Origin: Fredinandcohnia aciditolerans
GTDB taxonomy: Bacteria; Bacillota; Bacilli; Bacillales; Bacillaceae_L
NCBI GenBank assembly: GCA_003640645.1
Contig: QGHH01000013.1
Span: 29,876-93,875 of the forward strand
DNA: 64,000 nucleotides
Direction: 5' to 3'
The notes under the pieces are model-generated. The model did no database searches and had not been told where the DNA came from. It saw nothing but the letters and a program-made list of their open reading frames with translations. The first letter of the stretch is position 1. Every line of letters starts with the position of its first letter. The translations under genes and the position numbers were made by a program. Of the stretch, positions 7,770 through 17,604 are shown one piece after another.

Positions 7770-9569
7770 ATGACAAAACAATATGAAACGTATGATGATG
7801 AAACGATACTTTTACATGGTGGTCAATCCCCAGATCCTACAACTGGTTCACGCGCAGTACCCATTTATCAAACGAGTTCTTTCGTCTTTCATAATACAGA
7901 TCATGCTCAAAGCCTATTTAGTCTTGATGAGTCAGGTAATATTTATTCTCGAATCGGTAATCCAACTGTTGATGTGCTTGAGAAACGAATCGCGTTGCTG
8001 GAGGATGGTGTCGCAGCTGTAGCAACATCTTCAGGAATGGCTGCAATTGCTCTCTCCATTATGAACGTTGCACAAGCAGGAGACGAAATCGTAGCAGCTT
8101 CCAATTTATATGGTGGAACTTACAATCTTTTTGCTGTTACACTTCCGAAATATGGAATAAAAACTCATTTCGTTGATCCAACAGATCCTGAGAATTTTAG
8201 AAAAGCTATAACACCGAAAACAAAGGCCGTATTTGCTGAAACGATTGGAAACCCAAGCTTGCATGTATTAGATATTGAAGCTGTATCAGCGATTGCGCAT
8301 GAAAATGGGGTACCGCTCATTATTGATAATACATTTGCTTCTCCATATGTTTGTAAACCAATCCAATATGGTGCTGATATAGTGGTTCACTCCGCAACAA
8401 AGTGGATAGGTGGACATGGAACGACAATTGGTGGGTTAGTCGTTGATGGAGGACGCTTTAATTGGAACAGTGAAAAGTTCCCAGGATTTACGGAGCCAGA
8501 TCAAAGTTATAACGGAATTAAGTATGCAAATGAATTTGGAACTTTAGCGTTTAGTACCAAACTTAGAGTTCAGCTGTTAAGAGATTTTGGTTCTTCATTA
8601 AGCCCACATAGTGCGTTCCTATTGATACAGGGGCTGGAAACACTACACTTAAGAATTGAAAAGCATAATGAAAATGCACTGAAAGTCGCAAAATTCTTAA
8701 ATGACCATCCTGCGGTTAACTGGGTTTCATACCCTGGTCTTGAAGAGCATCCAGCACATGAACTAGCTACTAAATATTTGCGTTCGGGATATGGTTCTAT
8801 CGTAAACTTTGGCATTAAGGGCGGTAGAGAAACCGGTAAGAAAGTAATTAATAATATAGCACTATGGTCACATGTAGCAAATGTTGGAGATGCCAAGTCA
8901 CTTATTATTCACCCGGCATCAACAACTCATCAGCAGTTAAGTGCGGAAGAGTTAGTAAAAACAGGAGTAAGTGAAGAATTAATCCGTTTATCGGTTGGTA
9001 TTGAATCATACCGTGATTTAGTTAATGACTTGGACCAGGCTTTTTATGAAGCGACAGGCATTTCATCAAAAGGGGAGCAAAAAGGAGAAACAGCGGTTAA
9101 CGATGAGGGAGTAATACGTTGGGCGCTGCAATCAACATTTATTCGTGAAGAAGTCGAAGGGAAAGAAGTTCAGCGTGCAAAAACAATTGCCGTTGTTGGT
9201 CTAAGTGGTAACCCAGCTCGACCAAGCTATAGACTTGCACGGAAAATGCAACGTCTAGGTTATAAAATTATCCCGGTTAATCCAAGGGAAACAGAGGTAC
9301 TCGGTGAACAGGCATATCCAGATTTAACATCTATTCCGGTAAAGGTAGATATCGTTCAAGTTTTCCGTAGTCCTGAGGCAGCAATTGGAGTTGCAGCAGA
9401 AGCAGCAAAGATTCAACCAAAAGTATTCTGGTTACAAGAAGGCGTTATTTCCCCAAGGGCCGTGGAAGTTGCGAAAGAAGCAGGACTTGAGGTTGTACAA
9501 AACAGATGTACCTATAAGGAGGCACAACGTCTAAGAGGTGCAATTGTTACGTATGCTTGTGAAATTTAA
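7770..9569 (+). CDS. O-acetylhomoserine sulfhydrylase fused to a CoA-binding domain
   Basis: This 599-residue protein has two parts. Residues 1-430 are a Cys/Met-metabolism PLP enzyme of the O-acetylhomoserine sulfhydrylase (MetY) family, which makes homocysteine from O-acetylhomoserine and sulfide; the PLP lysine is Lys211 in [12 protein letters not shown], and ATSSGMAAI lines the cofactor site. Residues about 447-590 form a Rossmann-type CoA_binding_2 domain ([16 protein letters not shown]) like the free-standing YccU family. Ordinary MetY ends near 430. TTGGAGG precedes the ATG by 9 nt. The SAM-I riboswitch upstream fits the methionine role. The function of the extra domain is not known; a CoA or nucleotide sensor is an inference. 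Confidence 0.92.
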   Translation: MTKQYETYDDETILLHGGQSPDPTTGSRAVPIYQTSSFVFHNTDHAQSLFSLDESGNIYSRIGNPTVDVLEKRIALLEDGVAAVATSSGMAAIALSIMNVAQAGDEIVAASNLYGGTYNLFAVTLPKYGIKTHFVDPTDPENFRKAITPKTKAVFAETIGNPSLHVLDIEAVSAIAHENGVPLIIDNTFASPYVCKPIQYGADIVVHSATKWIGGHGTTIGGLVVDGGRFNWNSEKFPGFTEPDQSYNGIKYANEFGTLAFSTKLRVQLLRDFGSSLSPHSAFLLIQGLETLHLRIEKHNENALKVAKFLNDHPAVNWVSYPGLEEHPAHELATKYLRSGYGSIVNFGIKGGRETGKKVINNIALWSHVANVGDAKSLIIHPASTTHQQLSAEELVKTGVSEELIRLSVGIESYRDLVNDLDQAFYEATGISSKGEQKGETAVNDEGVIRWALQSTFIREEVEGKEVQRAKTIAVVGLSGNPARPSYRLARKMQRLGYKIIPVNPRETEVLGEQAYPDLTSIPVKVDIVQVFRSPEAAIGVAAEAAKIQPKVFWLQEGVISPRAVEVAKEAGLEVVQNRCTYKEAQRLRGAIVTYACEI

Positions 9570-9579
9570 ATGTGAAGAA

Positions 9580-9605
9580 ATCCCCTACCTCTATAGGTAG
9601 GGGAT
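9580..9605 (+). terminator. Hairpin after the sulfhydrylase gene
   Basis: A perfect 11-bp stem (ATCCCCTACCT, loop CTAT, AGGTAGGGGAT) starts 11 bp after the stop. The T run behind it is weak, so termination may be partial. Confidence 0.6.
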
Positions 9606-9694
9606 GATTGTAAATAGAATCTATTAAAATATGAACTAAGGGATGGGTGAGTGCTTAGAATAATGCTTCTCTTAGTATGAGGGAGGAATAGATA

Positions 9695-11659
9695 ATGACA
9701 ACACAACACAGCTTACTAGAATCCAAGGTTCTTTGGGAGCCGAGTGAAACTTGGGTCTCACAGTCGAATTTGGTGAAGTTTTCACAAGAGGTCGGTTTTC
9801 CACTCCTACCCTATGAACGTTTTCATCGCTGGTCGGTCGCTCAACCTGAATCCTTCTGGTCAGCGGTATGGGACTTTGCAAAAGTTATTGGAGATAAAGG
9901 AGAAAGAGTCGTAGTTCCTCCAAGCGATGGTGGAATGCTAGGTACACAATGGTTTCCTGATTCTAGATTGAATTTTGCAGAAAATATTTTACGTGGTGAC
10001 GATCTGCAAACCGCAGTTATTGAATCAGATGAAAACGGCGTCTCTCAAACAATCACAATGGGAGAATTGCGTAATAGGGTGGCACGGGCCCAGTCTGGGT
10101 TAAAGAGTTTGGGAGTAAGTGCTGGTGATCGTGTCGCTGGAGTTGTAACAAATAGAATTGAAGCATTCGTAGCCTTATTGGCAACCACTTCATTAGGTGC
10201 TGTTTGGACATCATGCTCTCCAGACTTTGGTCCAAAGGGGATTATCGATCGGATTGGGCAAGTTCATCCAAAAGTATTAATTGCAACTTTGGATTATCAA
10301 TATAACGGAAAGTTTTATGATATTCGAGATAACATCTCCGCAGTAAGTGAGGTACTGAACGATGTTTCTGCTATTGTGACTTTATCTGAGAGTGCAGATA
10401 TATCGATTAATCAAGAAACAAAAGTGATGAGCTGGCAAGAGCTATGTCAAAATGAATCATCCCATCTGGAATTTACACGAGTTCCATTCAATCATCCGCT
10501 TTACATCCTTTATACTTCGGGGACTACTGGGCTGCCAAAGGCCATTGTTCATTCAGTCGGAGGTACATTAATTCAACACTTAAAGGAACATCAATTACAT
10601 TGTGATTTAAAAGCTGGAGATGTCTTGTTTTGGTACACCAATACGGCATGGATGATGTATCCTTGGCTACTTTCTGGGTTAGCAAGCGGTGCTGCCATTC
10701 TTCTTTATGACGGGTCACCAATACCTAAGGAGAATATAGGGATCCTTTGGGAGATTGCAGAAGAGATTGGGCTTACGCATTTCGGAACGAGTCCTAAGTA
10801 TTTAGACACCTTGGCGAAGTCAGGTTATCAGGTTGGTCAGAAACACAACCTGTCATCTTTACGCAGTGTACTTTCGTGTGGAGCACCTTTATCGGCTGAA
10901 CAATATGATTGGATTTATAGCGATATTAAACAGGATATCATGTTGGCTTCGATTTCAGGTGGTACCGAAATCATTGGATGCTTTGTGATGGGTTCTCCTG
11001 TACATCCAGTAAGACGCGGGGAAATTACCTGTAAAGCACTGGGTATGGCAGTAGATGTCCTCGATGAAAGAGGTGTTTCTGTCATCAATGAAAAAGGGGA
11101 GTTAGTGTGTACAAAGGCTTTTCCTAGTATGCCAATCACATTCTGGGGAGAGGAAGGAGATGAGCGCTATTTCTCCGCATATTTTGCTGAACGTCCTGGT
11201 ATATGGTCACATGGTGACTTCGCTGAACAAACCATAGAGCAAACGTTAGTTATTTATGGAAGAGCGGATACGACGCTTAATCCTGGGGGTGTCCGGATTG
11301 GAACTGCTGAAATTTACCGAGTGGTGGAGCAGCTTCCTCAGGTACAGGACTCAATCGTCTTTGGCTACCCTGTTGATAATGATGAGGAGATTGCTCTGTG
11401 TGTCGTCACCGAGGATGGATCATTGGATAATACATTAGCGATTCAGATTCGTAAGGAAATTAGGGAAAAAGCTTCACCGCGGCATGTGCCAAGGCGTATA
11501 TACAGTGTCAAAGAGATTCCTTATACAATTAACGGCAAGAAGGTAGAAGGGGCAGTACGCTCAACTGTTCTTGGACAGCCAATAAAGAACAGGGGTTCAC
11601 TTGCCAACCCAGCATGCCTAGAAGAATACAGCAGCTTGTCTGAAAGGAGTTTCGTATAA
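9695..11659 (+). CDS. aacS: Acetoacetyl-CoA synthetase
   Basis: This 654-residue adenylate-forming enzyme activates acetoacetate to acetoacetyl-CoA using ATP. The N-terminal WEPSETWV and NFAENIL segments are typical of acetoacetate-CoA ligase rather than acetyl-CoA synthetase. The P-loop-like motif YTSGTTGLPKAIVHS and the C-terminal hinge with GRADTTLNPGGVRIG are present, and the acyl-lysine motif near the end reads INGKKVE. GGGAGG lies 11 nt before the ATG. Its stop overlaps the next start (TAATG), so it leads a translationally coupled cluster with thiolase-like, DUF35, transporter and thiolase genes. Together these would turn acetoacetate or a related beta-keto acid into acetyl-CoA. Confidence 0.93.
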   Translation: MTTQHSLLESKVLWEPSETWVSQSNLVKFSQEVGFPLLPYERFHRWSVAQPESFWSAVWDFAKVIGDKGERVVVPPSDGGMLGTQWFPDSRLNFAENILRGDDLQTAVIESDENGVSQTITMGELRNRVARAQSGLKSLGVSAGDRVAGVVTNRIEAFVALLATTSLGAVWTSCSPDFGPKGIIDRIGQVHPKVLIATLDYQYNGKFYDIRDNISAVSEVLNDVSAIVTLSESADISINQETKVMSWQELCQNESSHLEFTRVPFNHPLYILYTSGTTGLPKAIVHSVGGTLIQHLKEHQLHCDLKAGDVLFWYTNTAWMMYPWLLSGLASGAAILLYDGSPIPKENIGILWEIAEEIGLTHFGTSPKYLDTLAKSGYQVGQKHNLSSLRSVLSCGAPLSAEQYDWIYSDIKQDIMLASISGGTEIIGCFVMGSPVHPVRRGEITCKALGMAVDVLDERGVSVINEKGELVCTKAFPSMPITFWGEEGDERYFSAYFAERPGIWSHGDFAEQTIEQTLVIYGRADTTLNPGGVRIGTAEIYRVVEQLPQVQDSIVFGYPVDNDEEIALCVVTEDGSLDNTLAIQIRKEIREKASPRHVPRRIYSVKEIPYTINGKKVEGAVRSTVLGQPIKNRGSLANPACLEEYSSLSERSFV

Positions 11660-12825
11660 TGGTTAAACGCCAAGTTCCGAAAGGTGCAATTATAGGGGTT
11701 GGAGAACTTACTCCAGTCCGTTATAGCGAGGGTGTGACAACTCTTGGATTAATTGCCGAGTCTGTAAGGCTTGCCATTCAAGATGCCGGAATTGAAAAAG
11801 ACGAGGTAGATGGTTTATTAATTGGCCCACAAGTAGGCGAGACCCCGCAGCATGTACCAGCTACTGTTGCTGAATACCTTGGTCTTGAGCCGACAATGTC
11901 AAATGTAGTTGATCTTGGAGGTGCTACCGGTGCCGGAATGATATGGAGGGCGGTAGCTGCAATAGAAGCGGGAATGTGTGAAACAGTTGTATGTGTGCTT
12001 GCAAATATCAACGAAAAGGGAAAAGCCTTACGTTCACCAAATCGTAATCCAATTCGTGAATTTGACGTTCCATTTGGTGCTTCTGGCGCAAACACTTCTT
12101 ATGCGCTGTTAAAACAACGGCACATGGCCGAGTATGGATCAACACAGGAAGATTTTGCACTCATCGCTCATTGGGCACGAAAAAATGCGCAGCTCAACCC
12201 AAAAGCCATTACATACGGAAAACCAGCCTCAGTTGAGGACGTGCTGAATTCTCCGTTAATTGTGGATCCCTTACATTTATTTGAAATTGTTATGCCGGTA
12301 GCAGGTGGCGCAGCGGTCGTTATTACCTCCGTTAAAAATGCCTCTAAGGGAGGGCATCCTCCAGTTTATTTACTAGGGGCAGGTGAGAAAATCACTCATA
12401 GAGCCGTCAGCCAAGCCCCTTCTTTGGAAAATGCTCCATTAAGTTATGCAATCCCAAGGGCATTGGAACAAGCAGGTTTATCAGTAAAAGACATGGATTT
12501 ACTTTCTATCTATGATTGCTATACGAGTGTAGTTGCACAAACATTAGAAAATGCTGGTCTATGTGCACCTGGAAGATTTGGTTCCTGGATGAAGGAGCAT
12601 TCATTTGGTCATGATGGGGATTGGCCACTTAACACGCACGGGGGACAATTAGGATTTGGTCAGGCAGATCTTGCGGGTGGAATGTCACATATTATTGAAG
12701 CTGTTCATCAATTGCGACATGAAGCAGATCTTCGACAAATACCAAATGCCCGTCATGCACTCATAACTGGGAATGGAGCTACACTGAGTGAAGCTGCTGC
12801 TCTGGTCTTGGGGGTGGAATCATGA
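11659..12825 (+). CDS. SCP2-thiolase-like protein without the thiolase active site
   Basis: This 388-residue protein has the thiolase fold of the SCP2/lipid-transfer branch. Where true thiolases carry the nucleophilic Cys it reads DLGGATGAG, and the usual GHP histidine motif reads FGQADLAGG, so cleavage by the normal thiolase mechanism is unlikely. The segments IYDCYTSV and NTHGGQLG are those of Ltp-type proteins. The start overlaps the synthetase stop and its end overlaps the DUF35 start by 4 nt. In actinobacteria, Ltp2 proteins of this kind bind a DUF35 protein and act as retro-aldolases in steroid side-chain breakdown. A comparable CoA-ester lyase or carrier role here is inference. Confidence 0.88.
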   Translation: MVKRQVPKGAIIGVGELTPVRYSEGVTTLGLIAESVRLAIQDAGIEKDEVDGLLIGPQVGETPQHVPATVAEYLGLEPTMSNVVDLGGATGAGMIWRAVAAIEAGMCETVVCVLANINEKGKALRSPNRNPIREFDVPFGASGANTSYALLKQRHMAEYGSTQEDFALIAHWARKNAQLNPKAITYGKPASVEDVLNSPLIVDPLHLFEIVMPVAGGAAVVITSVKNASKGGHPPVYLLGAGEKITHRAVSQAPSLENAPLSYAIPRALEQAGLSVKDMDLLSIYDCYTSVVAQTLENAGLCAPGRFGSWMKEHSFGHDGDWPLNTHGGQLGFGQADLAGGMSHIIEAVHQLRHEADLRQIPNARHALITGNGATLSEAAALVLGVES

Positions 12826-13241
12826 TAGAGAAATTTGAAGATTTAACAGTCCCTGGCCCAACTATAACACCTATCACTAAGCCGTTCTGGGATGCAGTGG
12901 CTCGTAAGGAATTTATTTTGCAGAAATGCTGTGATTGTGGTAAATGGGTATTTTATCCACGTTCTCATTGCCCGCATTGTTGGAGTAACCAGTTGGAATG
13001 GAAACCAGCTTCAGGAGAAGGAACATTAAAGACATGGAGCATTGTACATAGACCTGGCCATCCAGGGTGGGCAGCATTTACACCTTATGTATTAGGGGTT
13101 GTTGAATTAGAAGAAGGTCCATCGATGCTGACACATCTATTAGTTGATTCTGATCAAGAATTAAAAATTGGGCTGCCGCTGAAAGTCAAATATATAAAAT
13201 GCAATGATGTGTGGTTACCATTTTTCGAAAGTAAGGAATGA
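12822..13241 (+). CDS. Zn-ribbon/OB-fold protein (DUF35)
   Basis: This 139-residue protein has a rubredoxin-like zinc ribbon (CCDCGKWVFYPRSHCPHC, two CxxC pairs near residues 35-52) followed by an OB-fold. DUF35 proteins bind thiolase-like partners and shape or complete their acyl-CoA tunnel. Its ATG overlaps the stop of the thiolase-like gene, strong evidence that the two form a complex. Length and order match the family. It has no catalytic residues of its own that can be recognised. Confidence 0.92.
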   Translation: MIEKFEDLTVPGPTITPITKPFWDAVARKEFILQKCCDCGKWVFYPRSHCPHCWSNQLEWKPASGEGTLKTWSIVHRPGHPGWAAFTPYVLGVVELEEGPSMLTHLLVDSDQELKIGLPLKVKYIKCNDVWLPFFESKE

Positions 13242-13290
13242 AAAATAGCATTAAGACATATTACACCAGCGTAAAAAGGGAGGAAAGTCG

Positions 13291-14619
13291 ATGTCTACAG
13301 CTCCAGTAATTCAGGAGGAAATAAATACCGATAAAAAAGGTTTTTCTAAAGAACATCGCAAGGTCGGTTTGGCTAGCTTTATTGGTACAACAATTGAATG
13401 GTATGATTTCTACTTATACGGTACAGCTGCTGCTTTAGTATTTCCAGCATTGTTTTTTCCAACCTTCGACCCTTTATATGGGACATTAGCGGCATTTGGG
13501 TCATATGCTGCAGGATTTATAGCACGACCATTGGGAAGTATGGTATTTGGACATTTCGGCGATAAAGTTGGTCGAAAAAAAATGCTTACACTTTCACTAT
13601 TATTAATGGGAATAGCAACATTCTTAATGGGGCTGATCCCATCCTATCAAACAATCGGATTGATGGCACCACTCTTAATAAGTCTTTTACGAATTGTACA
13701 GGGATTTGCCGTTGGAGGCGAGTGGGGCTCAGCGGTGGTAATGGCTGTCGAGCATGCCCCGAAAGGAAAACGGGGATTATATGGTAGCTTTCCTCAGATG
13801 GGGGTTCCGGCTGGTCTTCTCTTATCCACATTTGTGTTCTCGATGGTAAATAACAATATGTCAAATGAAGCTTTCCTTGCCTGGGGCTGGCGTATTCCTT
13901 TTTTACTAAGTGCAATACTTGTCATCATTGGACTTTGGATTCGCTTAAGAGTGAGCGAATCGCCTGTATTTGAGGAATTGGCAGAAAAGAAGCAGTTAGA
14001 AGAAAAACCTGTGCTCACTGTCCTACGTAGTCAGAAAAAACCATTATTCTTAACAATTGGTATGAAATTAGTTCAAAACGCAACATTTTATATCTATTCT
14101 GTATTTGTCCTAACCTATCTCGTAGGTACGGTTAATGTCGACCGATCCATTGGTCTAAATGCAGTTATGATTTCTTCAGCAGTTGGTTTTGTGACCATGC
14201 CACTATGGTCCTATTTATCAGATAAGATTGGCCGTAAACCTGTCTATTTGGGTGGAACAATAGCAACGACACTGTTCATCTTTCCATTTTTTGCGCTGAT
14301 GGACACAGGTTCGGTACTATGGATCACAATAGGAATCGTGCTTGGATTGAATGTCATACATGACTCTGTCTACGGCCCTCAGGCAGTATATTACTCTGAG
14401 CTTTTTGGATCGAAGGTTCGTCTAAGTGGAGCCTCCATTGGCTACCAAATTGGAGCTATCCTAGCAGGTGGATTTTCCCCTCTCATTGCGACTTGGTTAC
14501 TAGCAAAATATGATGGGCAAAGCTTACCAATCATTCTATATTTAGTCGCACTAGGTGTGATAAGCATTGTTGCAACGTTATTTGCACGGGAAACGTACCG
14601 TGACTCACTAACCCAGTAA
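13291..14619 (+). CDS. MFS transporter, metabolite:H+ symporter family
   Basis: This 442-residue membrane protein has 12 predicted helices and belongs to the MHS branch of the major facilitator superfamily (relatives ProP, KgtP, ShiA). The N-terminal signature TTIEWYDFYLYG and the loop GHFGDKVGRKK are typical, and a second copy, SDKIGRKP, lies after helix 8. AGGGAGG lies about 8 nt before the ATG. Placed between DUF35 and thiolase genes, it most likely imports the carboxylate that feeds the pathway, such as acetoacetate or another keto acid. The substrate is inferred from context only. Confidence 0.9.
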   Translation: MSTAPVIQEEINTDKKGFSKEHRKVGLASFIGTTIEWYDFYLYGTAAALVFPALFFPTFDPLYGTLAAFGSYAAGFIARPLGSMVFGHFGDKVGRKKMLTLSLLLMGIATFLMGLIPSYQTIGLMAPLLISLLRIVQGFAVGGEWGSAVVMAVEHAPKGKRGLYGSFPQMGVPAGLLLSTFVFSMVNNNMSNEAFLAWGWRIPFLLSAILVIIGLWIRLRVSESPVFEELAEKKQLEEKPVLTVLRSQKKPLFLTIGMKLVQNATFYIYSVFVLTYLVGTVNVDRSIGLNAVMISSAVGFVTMPLWSYLSDKIGRKPVYLGGTIATTLFIFPFFALMDTGSVLWITIGIVLGLNVIHDSVYGPQAVYYSELFGSKVRLSGASIGYQIGAILAGGFSPLIATWLLAKYDGQSLPIILYLVALGVISIVATLFARETYRDSLTQ

Positions 14620-14652
14620 TCTAGTAGTTTCAAAAAAGGATGGGTGATTTCG

Positions 14653-15810
14653 TTGAAAAAAACTGTATTAATGGATGGAGTTCGTACTCCTATTGGACGG
14701 TTTAAGGGAAGTTTAAGCAAGAATATAGCAACTGAACTAGGTGTTGCGGCAGTTTCGGAGCTCGTTCGCCGTGTTCCTGAAACGGCTAATGCTGATGGCG
14801 TTATATTAGGTCAGGTAATACAGGCTGGGCAAGGTCAAAACCCTGCTCGTCAAGTTGCTTATCAAGCTGGGGTTGGGATACATACTCCCGCCTTGACATT
14901 AAACAGCGTTTGTATTGCTAGTTTAGCAGCAGTATCTGACGCTGCTCGCCGTGTAGAAAGAGGAGAAGGGGAACTATTTGTTGTTGGAGGATTCGAATCC
15001 ATGACGAATGCACCGCATGTATCTAACCTTAGACGAGAAGTTAAAATAGGTGCTATTGAATTCTATGATACTTTGAATGACGGTTTATGGTGTGCGCTTT
15101 CAGATCAATCAATGGGCGGGTTATCTGAACGTACAAATCGTGAATTACAAATTAGCAGAGAAGAACAAGACGAATTTGCTCTACACTCACAACTACGGGC
15201 AGCTATTGCACAAAGTAATGGAGTTTTTAAGGATGAAATAGTTGGAGTAAATGTCTCCGGTCAATTTCTTACCGAGGATGAATGTATTCGTCCTCAAACT
15301 TCCATAGAGAAGCTACAAAAGCTTTCCCCTGCATTTGAAGAAGGGGGAACCATTACTCCTGGAAACGCTAGTCCGATGTCAGATGGTGCGAGTGCAGGCC
15401 TAATTTCTAGTTTAGACACATGTGAAAAAATAGGTAAGTCACCGCTAGCAACCATTGTTGACTGGGCATTTGTGGCAGGGCCAGATCCATCATTGCACCT
15501 CCAGCCAGCAAATGCTATACGGGCTTTATTGGAACGTACAAATTTACGACTTTCAGATATTGATTTGTTCGAAATTAATGAAGCTTTTGCAAGTGTTGTG
15601 ATAGCTAGTCAGCAAGAGCTCGGGCTTCCTTCAGATGTCGTTAACGTGAACGGAGGAGCAATAGCACTTGGTCATCCTCTAGGTGCTAGCGGATTCAGGC
15701 TTGTATTAACACTTGCTCGCGAGCTTAAACGACGCGGGGGTGGCCGAGGCATTGCTTCAATGTGTGGCGGTGGAGGCCAAGGGGCAGCCGTCTTAATTGA
15801 AGTAGAATAG
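14653..15810 (+). CDS. Acetyl-CoA acetyltransferase (thiolase)
   Basis: This biosynthetic/degradative thiolase of about 385 residues cleaves acetoacetyl-CoA with CoA to two acetyl-CoA, or the reverse. The nucleophile lies in LNSVCIASLAA, the catalytic His in NGGAIALGHPLGASG, and the second Cys in MCGGGGQG, so the active site is complete, unlike the thiolase-like protein upstream. The frame opens with GTG at 14644, but GGGTGA is well placed for the TTG at 14653, which also gives the family N-terminus KKTVLMDGVRTP. It is the last gene of the acetoacetate cluster and is followed by a terminator. Confidence 0.93.
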   Translation: MKKTVLMDGVRTPIGRFKGSLSKNIATELGVAAVSELVRRVPETANADGVILGQVIQAGQGQNPARQVAYQAGVGIHTPALTLNSVCIASLAAVSDAARRVERGEGELFVVGGFESMTNAPHVSNLRREVKIGAIEFYDTLNDGLWCALSDQSMGGLSERTNRELQISREEQDEFALHSQLRAAIAQSNGVFKDEIVGVNVSGQFLTEDECIRPQTSIEKLQKLSPAFEEGGTITPGNASPMSDGASAGLISSLDTCEKIGKSPLATIVDWAFVAGPDPSLHLQPANAIRALLERTNLRLSDIDLFEINEAFASVVIASQQELGLPSDVVNVNGGAIALGHPLGASGFRLVLTLARELKRRGGGRGIASMCGGGGQGAAVLIEVE

Positions 15811-15869
15811 TATTTCATCATCTATCAAGAATACTCAATATGAAAAATAAGATCTAGTGAAATGTTTAA

Positions 15870-15909
15870 AGGCTTCTGTCCTTTTTGGTGGGCAGATGCC
15901 TCTTTTTTT
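15870..15909 (+). terminator. Terminator of the acetoacetate cluster
   Basis: AGGCTTCTGTCC pairs with GGGCAGATGCCT (one mismatch and one G-T pair), followed by TCTTTTTTT. Confidence 0.88.
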
Positions 15910-15980
15910 GATGCAATTTTTCTTGCAAATGATATCATTGAATAATTATTTAGAAATATCAAACAATACCGAGGTGCAGC

Positions 15981-16598
15981 ATGGGAAAACGTATAGGAAT
16001 TTATTTTGGAGGACTCGCTCTAACTGCGTTAGGAATAGCTTTTATTATTCAATCATTGATCGGAGCGGGGCCATGGGATACCGTAGCTGTAGGGCTTACA
16101 GAGTATTTAGGTTTGACGATTGGAACGTGGTCAATTTTCACACAGTTCACTTTTATATTCATTACCTGGATTCTTGAAAAAAAGAGATTGCGAATCGAAT
16201 CGGTTATCCCAATCTTAATCAGAAGTGTTTTTGTTGATTTTTGGTTTTATATTGTATTAGGGAATGTTGACTTTACATCGTCTTGGGAATTACAAGTTGT
16301 CAGTTTCGTTGTAGGTCTTGTTATAGCTGGAATTGGGATTGGCATTTACATGGAGGCAAATTTACCTAAGACACCAATAGATGGAATGATGGTGGCGTTT
16401 TGCAATCGGTTCGGTTTAAGCTTTAATAGTGTAAGAATGGGGATTGAAGGTACAGGAGCTGTTCTCGGATTTCTTTTAGGAGGACCGGTTGGGCTTGGGA
16501 CTCTAGTGATTGCGTTGTTTTTAGGTAAAATCATTCAAGTTGTTAATAATAGAATGAAGAAAGTCTTGCAAGTCGCGAGCATAAGTCATTCTTATTAA
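15981..16598 (+). CDS. YczE/YyaS/YitT family membrane protein
   Basis: This 205-residue integral membrane protein has five or so hydrophobic segments and the YczE-type N-terminus with GAGPWDTVAVGL. A second family block, LPKTPIDGMMVA, lies near residue 130. Its function is unknown; B. subtilis YczE affects surfactin production indirectly. GAGGTG precedes the ATG by 6 nt. It stands alone between the acetoacetate terminator and coaA and could share a transcript with coaA, 63 bp downstream. Confidence 0.85.
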   Translation: MGKRIGIYFGGLALTALGIAFIIQSLIGAGPWDTVAVGLTEYLGLTIGTWSIFTQFTFIFITWILEKKRLRIESVIPILIRSVFVDFWFYIVLGNVDFTSSWELQVVSFVVGLVIAGIGIGIYMEANLPKTPIDGMMVAFCNRFGLSFNSVRMGIEGTGAVLGFLLGGPVGLGTLVIALFLGKIIQVVNNRMKKVLQVASISHSY

Positions 16599-16661
16599 AA
16601 CATATTAATTCAAGTAACAATCTGATAAAATGAACATGAATCTAAAATAGAGGTAAATGCT

Positions 16662-17585
16662 ATGAATCCGTTAACAAATTATATTGAATTTAATAGAGAA
16701 AAATGGGCGGAACTGCGCAATAAAACTCCTTTGTTACTGTCTGAAGAAGAATTAGAGAACATTCGTGGTATAAACGAGGAAATCTCTCTTCAAGAAGTAA
16801 AAGAAATTTATTTGCCATTGACCCGTTTGATCAATCTAAAAGTAAAAGCATCACAACAGCTACAGGGAGCAACGAATTCATTTTTAGACTATAAAGCTAA
16901 GAAAATTCCATATATTATTGGAATTGCAGGTAGTGTGGCTGTAGGGAAAAGCACCGCAGCGAGGGTGATCCAAACTCTATTATCACGTTGGGATGAGCAT
17001 AAAGAGGTAGGGTTAGTTACAACAGATGGATTCTTGTATCCAAACGCAACCTTAGAGAGTAAGGGCTTGATGAGTCGAAAAGGATTTCCTGAAAGCTATG
17101 ATACTCAAAGATTAATTGAGTTTATGATGAAGGTAAAGTCTGGTAAGTCGAAAGTGGAGGCTCCACTTTACTCTCATTTAACGTATGATGTGCTATCCGA
17201 TAAGGTAGAGGTTATTAAGCAGCCAGATATTTTAATCGTTGAAGGGATAAATGTCCTTCAAGTCAGCAAATCCCATTCGGTTTTCGTCAGTGACTTTTTT
17301 GATTTCTCAATTTATATTGATGCGGACGTAAGAAATATTAAAAAATGGTACATTGAGAGATTTTTGACACTGCAAAAGACGGCGTTCCAGAACCCAATGT
17401 CTTATTTTCATCGCTACACATCGTTGTCAAAAGACGAGGCGATTAAAAAGGCAACTGACATCTGGGAGGAAATAAACGCCAAAAACTTACGAGAAAACAT
17501 TCTCCCTACACGTCGTCGCGCAGATATCGTCTTCAAAAAAGGCCCTGACCACATCATGGAAAAAGTCTACCTTAAAAAGTTTTAG
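16662..17585 (+). CDS. coaA: Pantothenate kinase, type I
   Basis: This 307-residue cytoplasmic P-loop kinase phosphorylates pantothenate in the first step of coenzyme A synthesis. The Walker A motif is GSVAVGKST near residue 92; [10 protein letters not shown] and the lid region [10 protein letters not shown] are characteristic of bacterial CoaA, as is [10 protein letters not shown]. Length fits the E. coli-type enzyme. AGAGGT lies 9 nt before the ATG. It is followed at once by the 177-bp repeats, whose first hairpin probably ends its transcript. Confidence 0.95.
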   Translation: MNPLTNYIEFNREKWAELRNKTPLLLSEEELENIRGINEEISLQEVKEIYLPLTRLINLKVKASQQLQGATNSFLDYKAKKIPYIIGIAGSVAVGKSTAARVIQTLLSRWDEHKEVGLVTTDGFLYPNATLESKGLMSRKGFPESYDTQRLIEFMMKVKSGKSKVEAPLYSHLTYDVLSDKVEVIKQPDILIVEGINVLQVSKSHSVFVSDFFDFSIYIDADVRNIKKWYIERFLTLQKTAFQNPMSYFHRYTSLSKDEAIKKATDIWEEINAKNLRENILPTRRRADIVFKKGPDHIMEKVYLKKF

Positions 17586-17604
17586 AAAAGGCGCCGGTCT
17601 CTAT

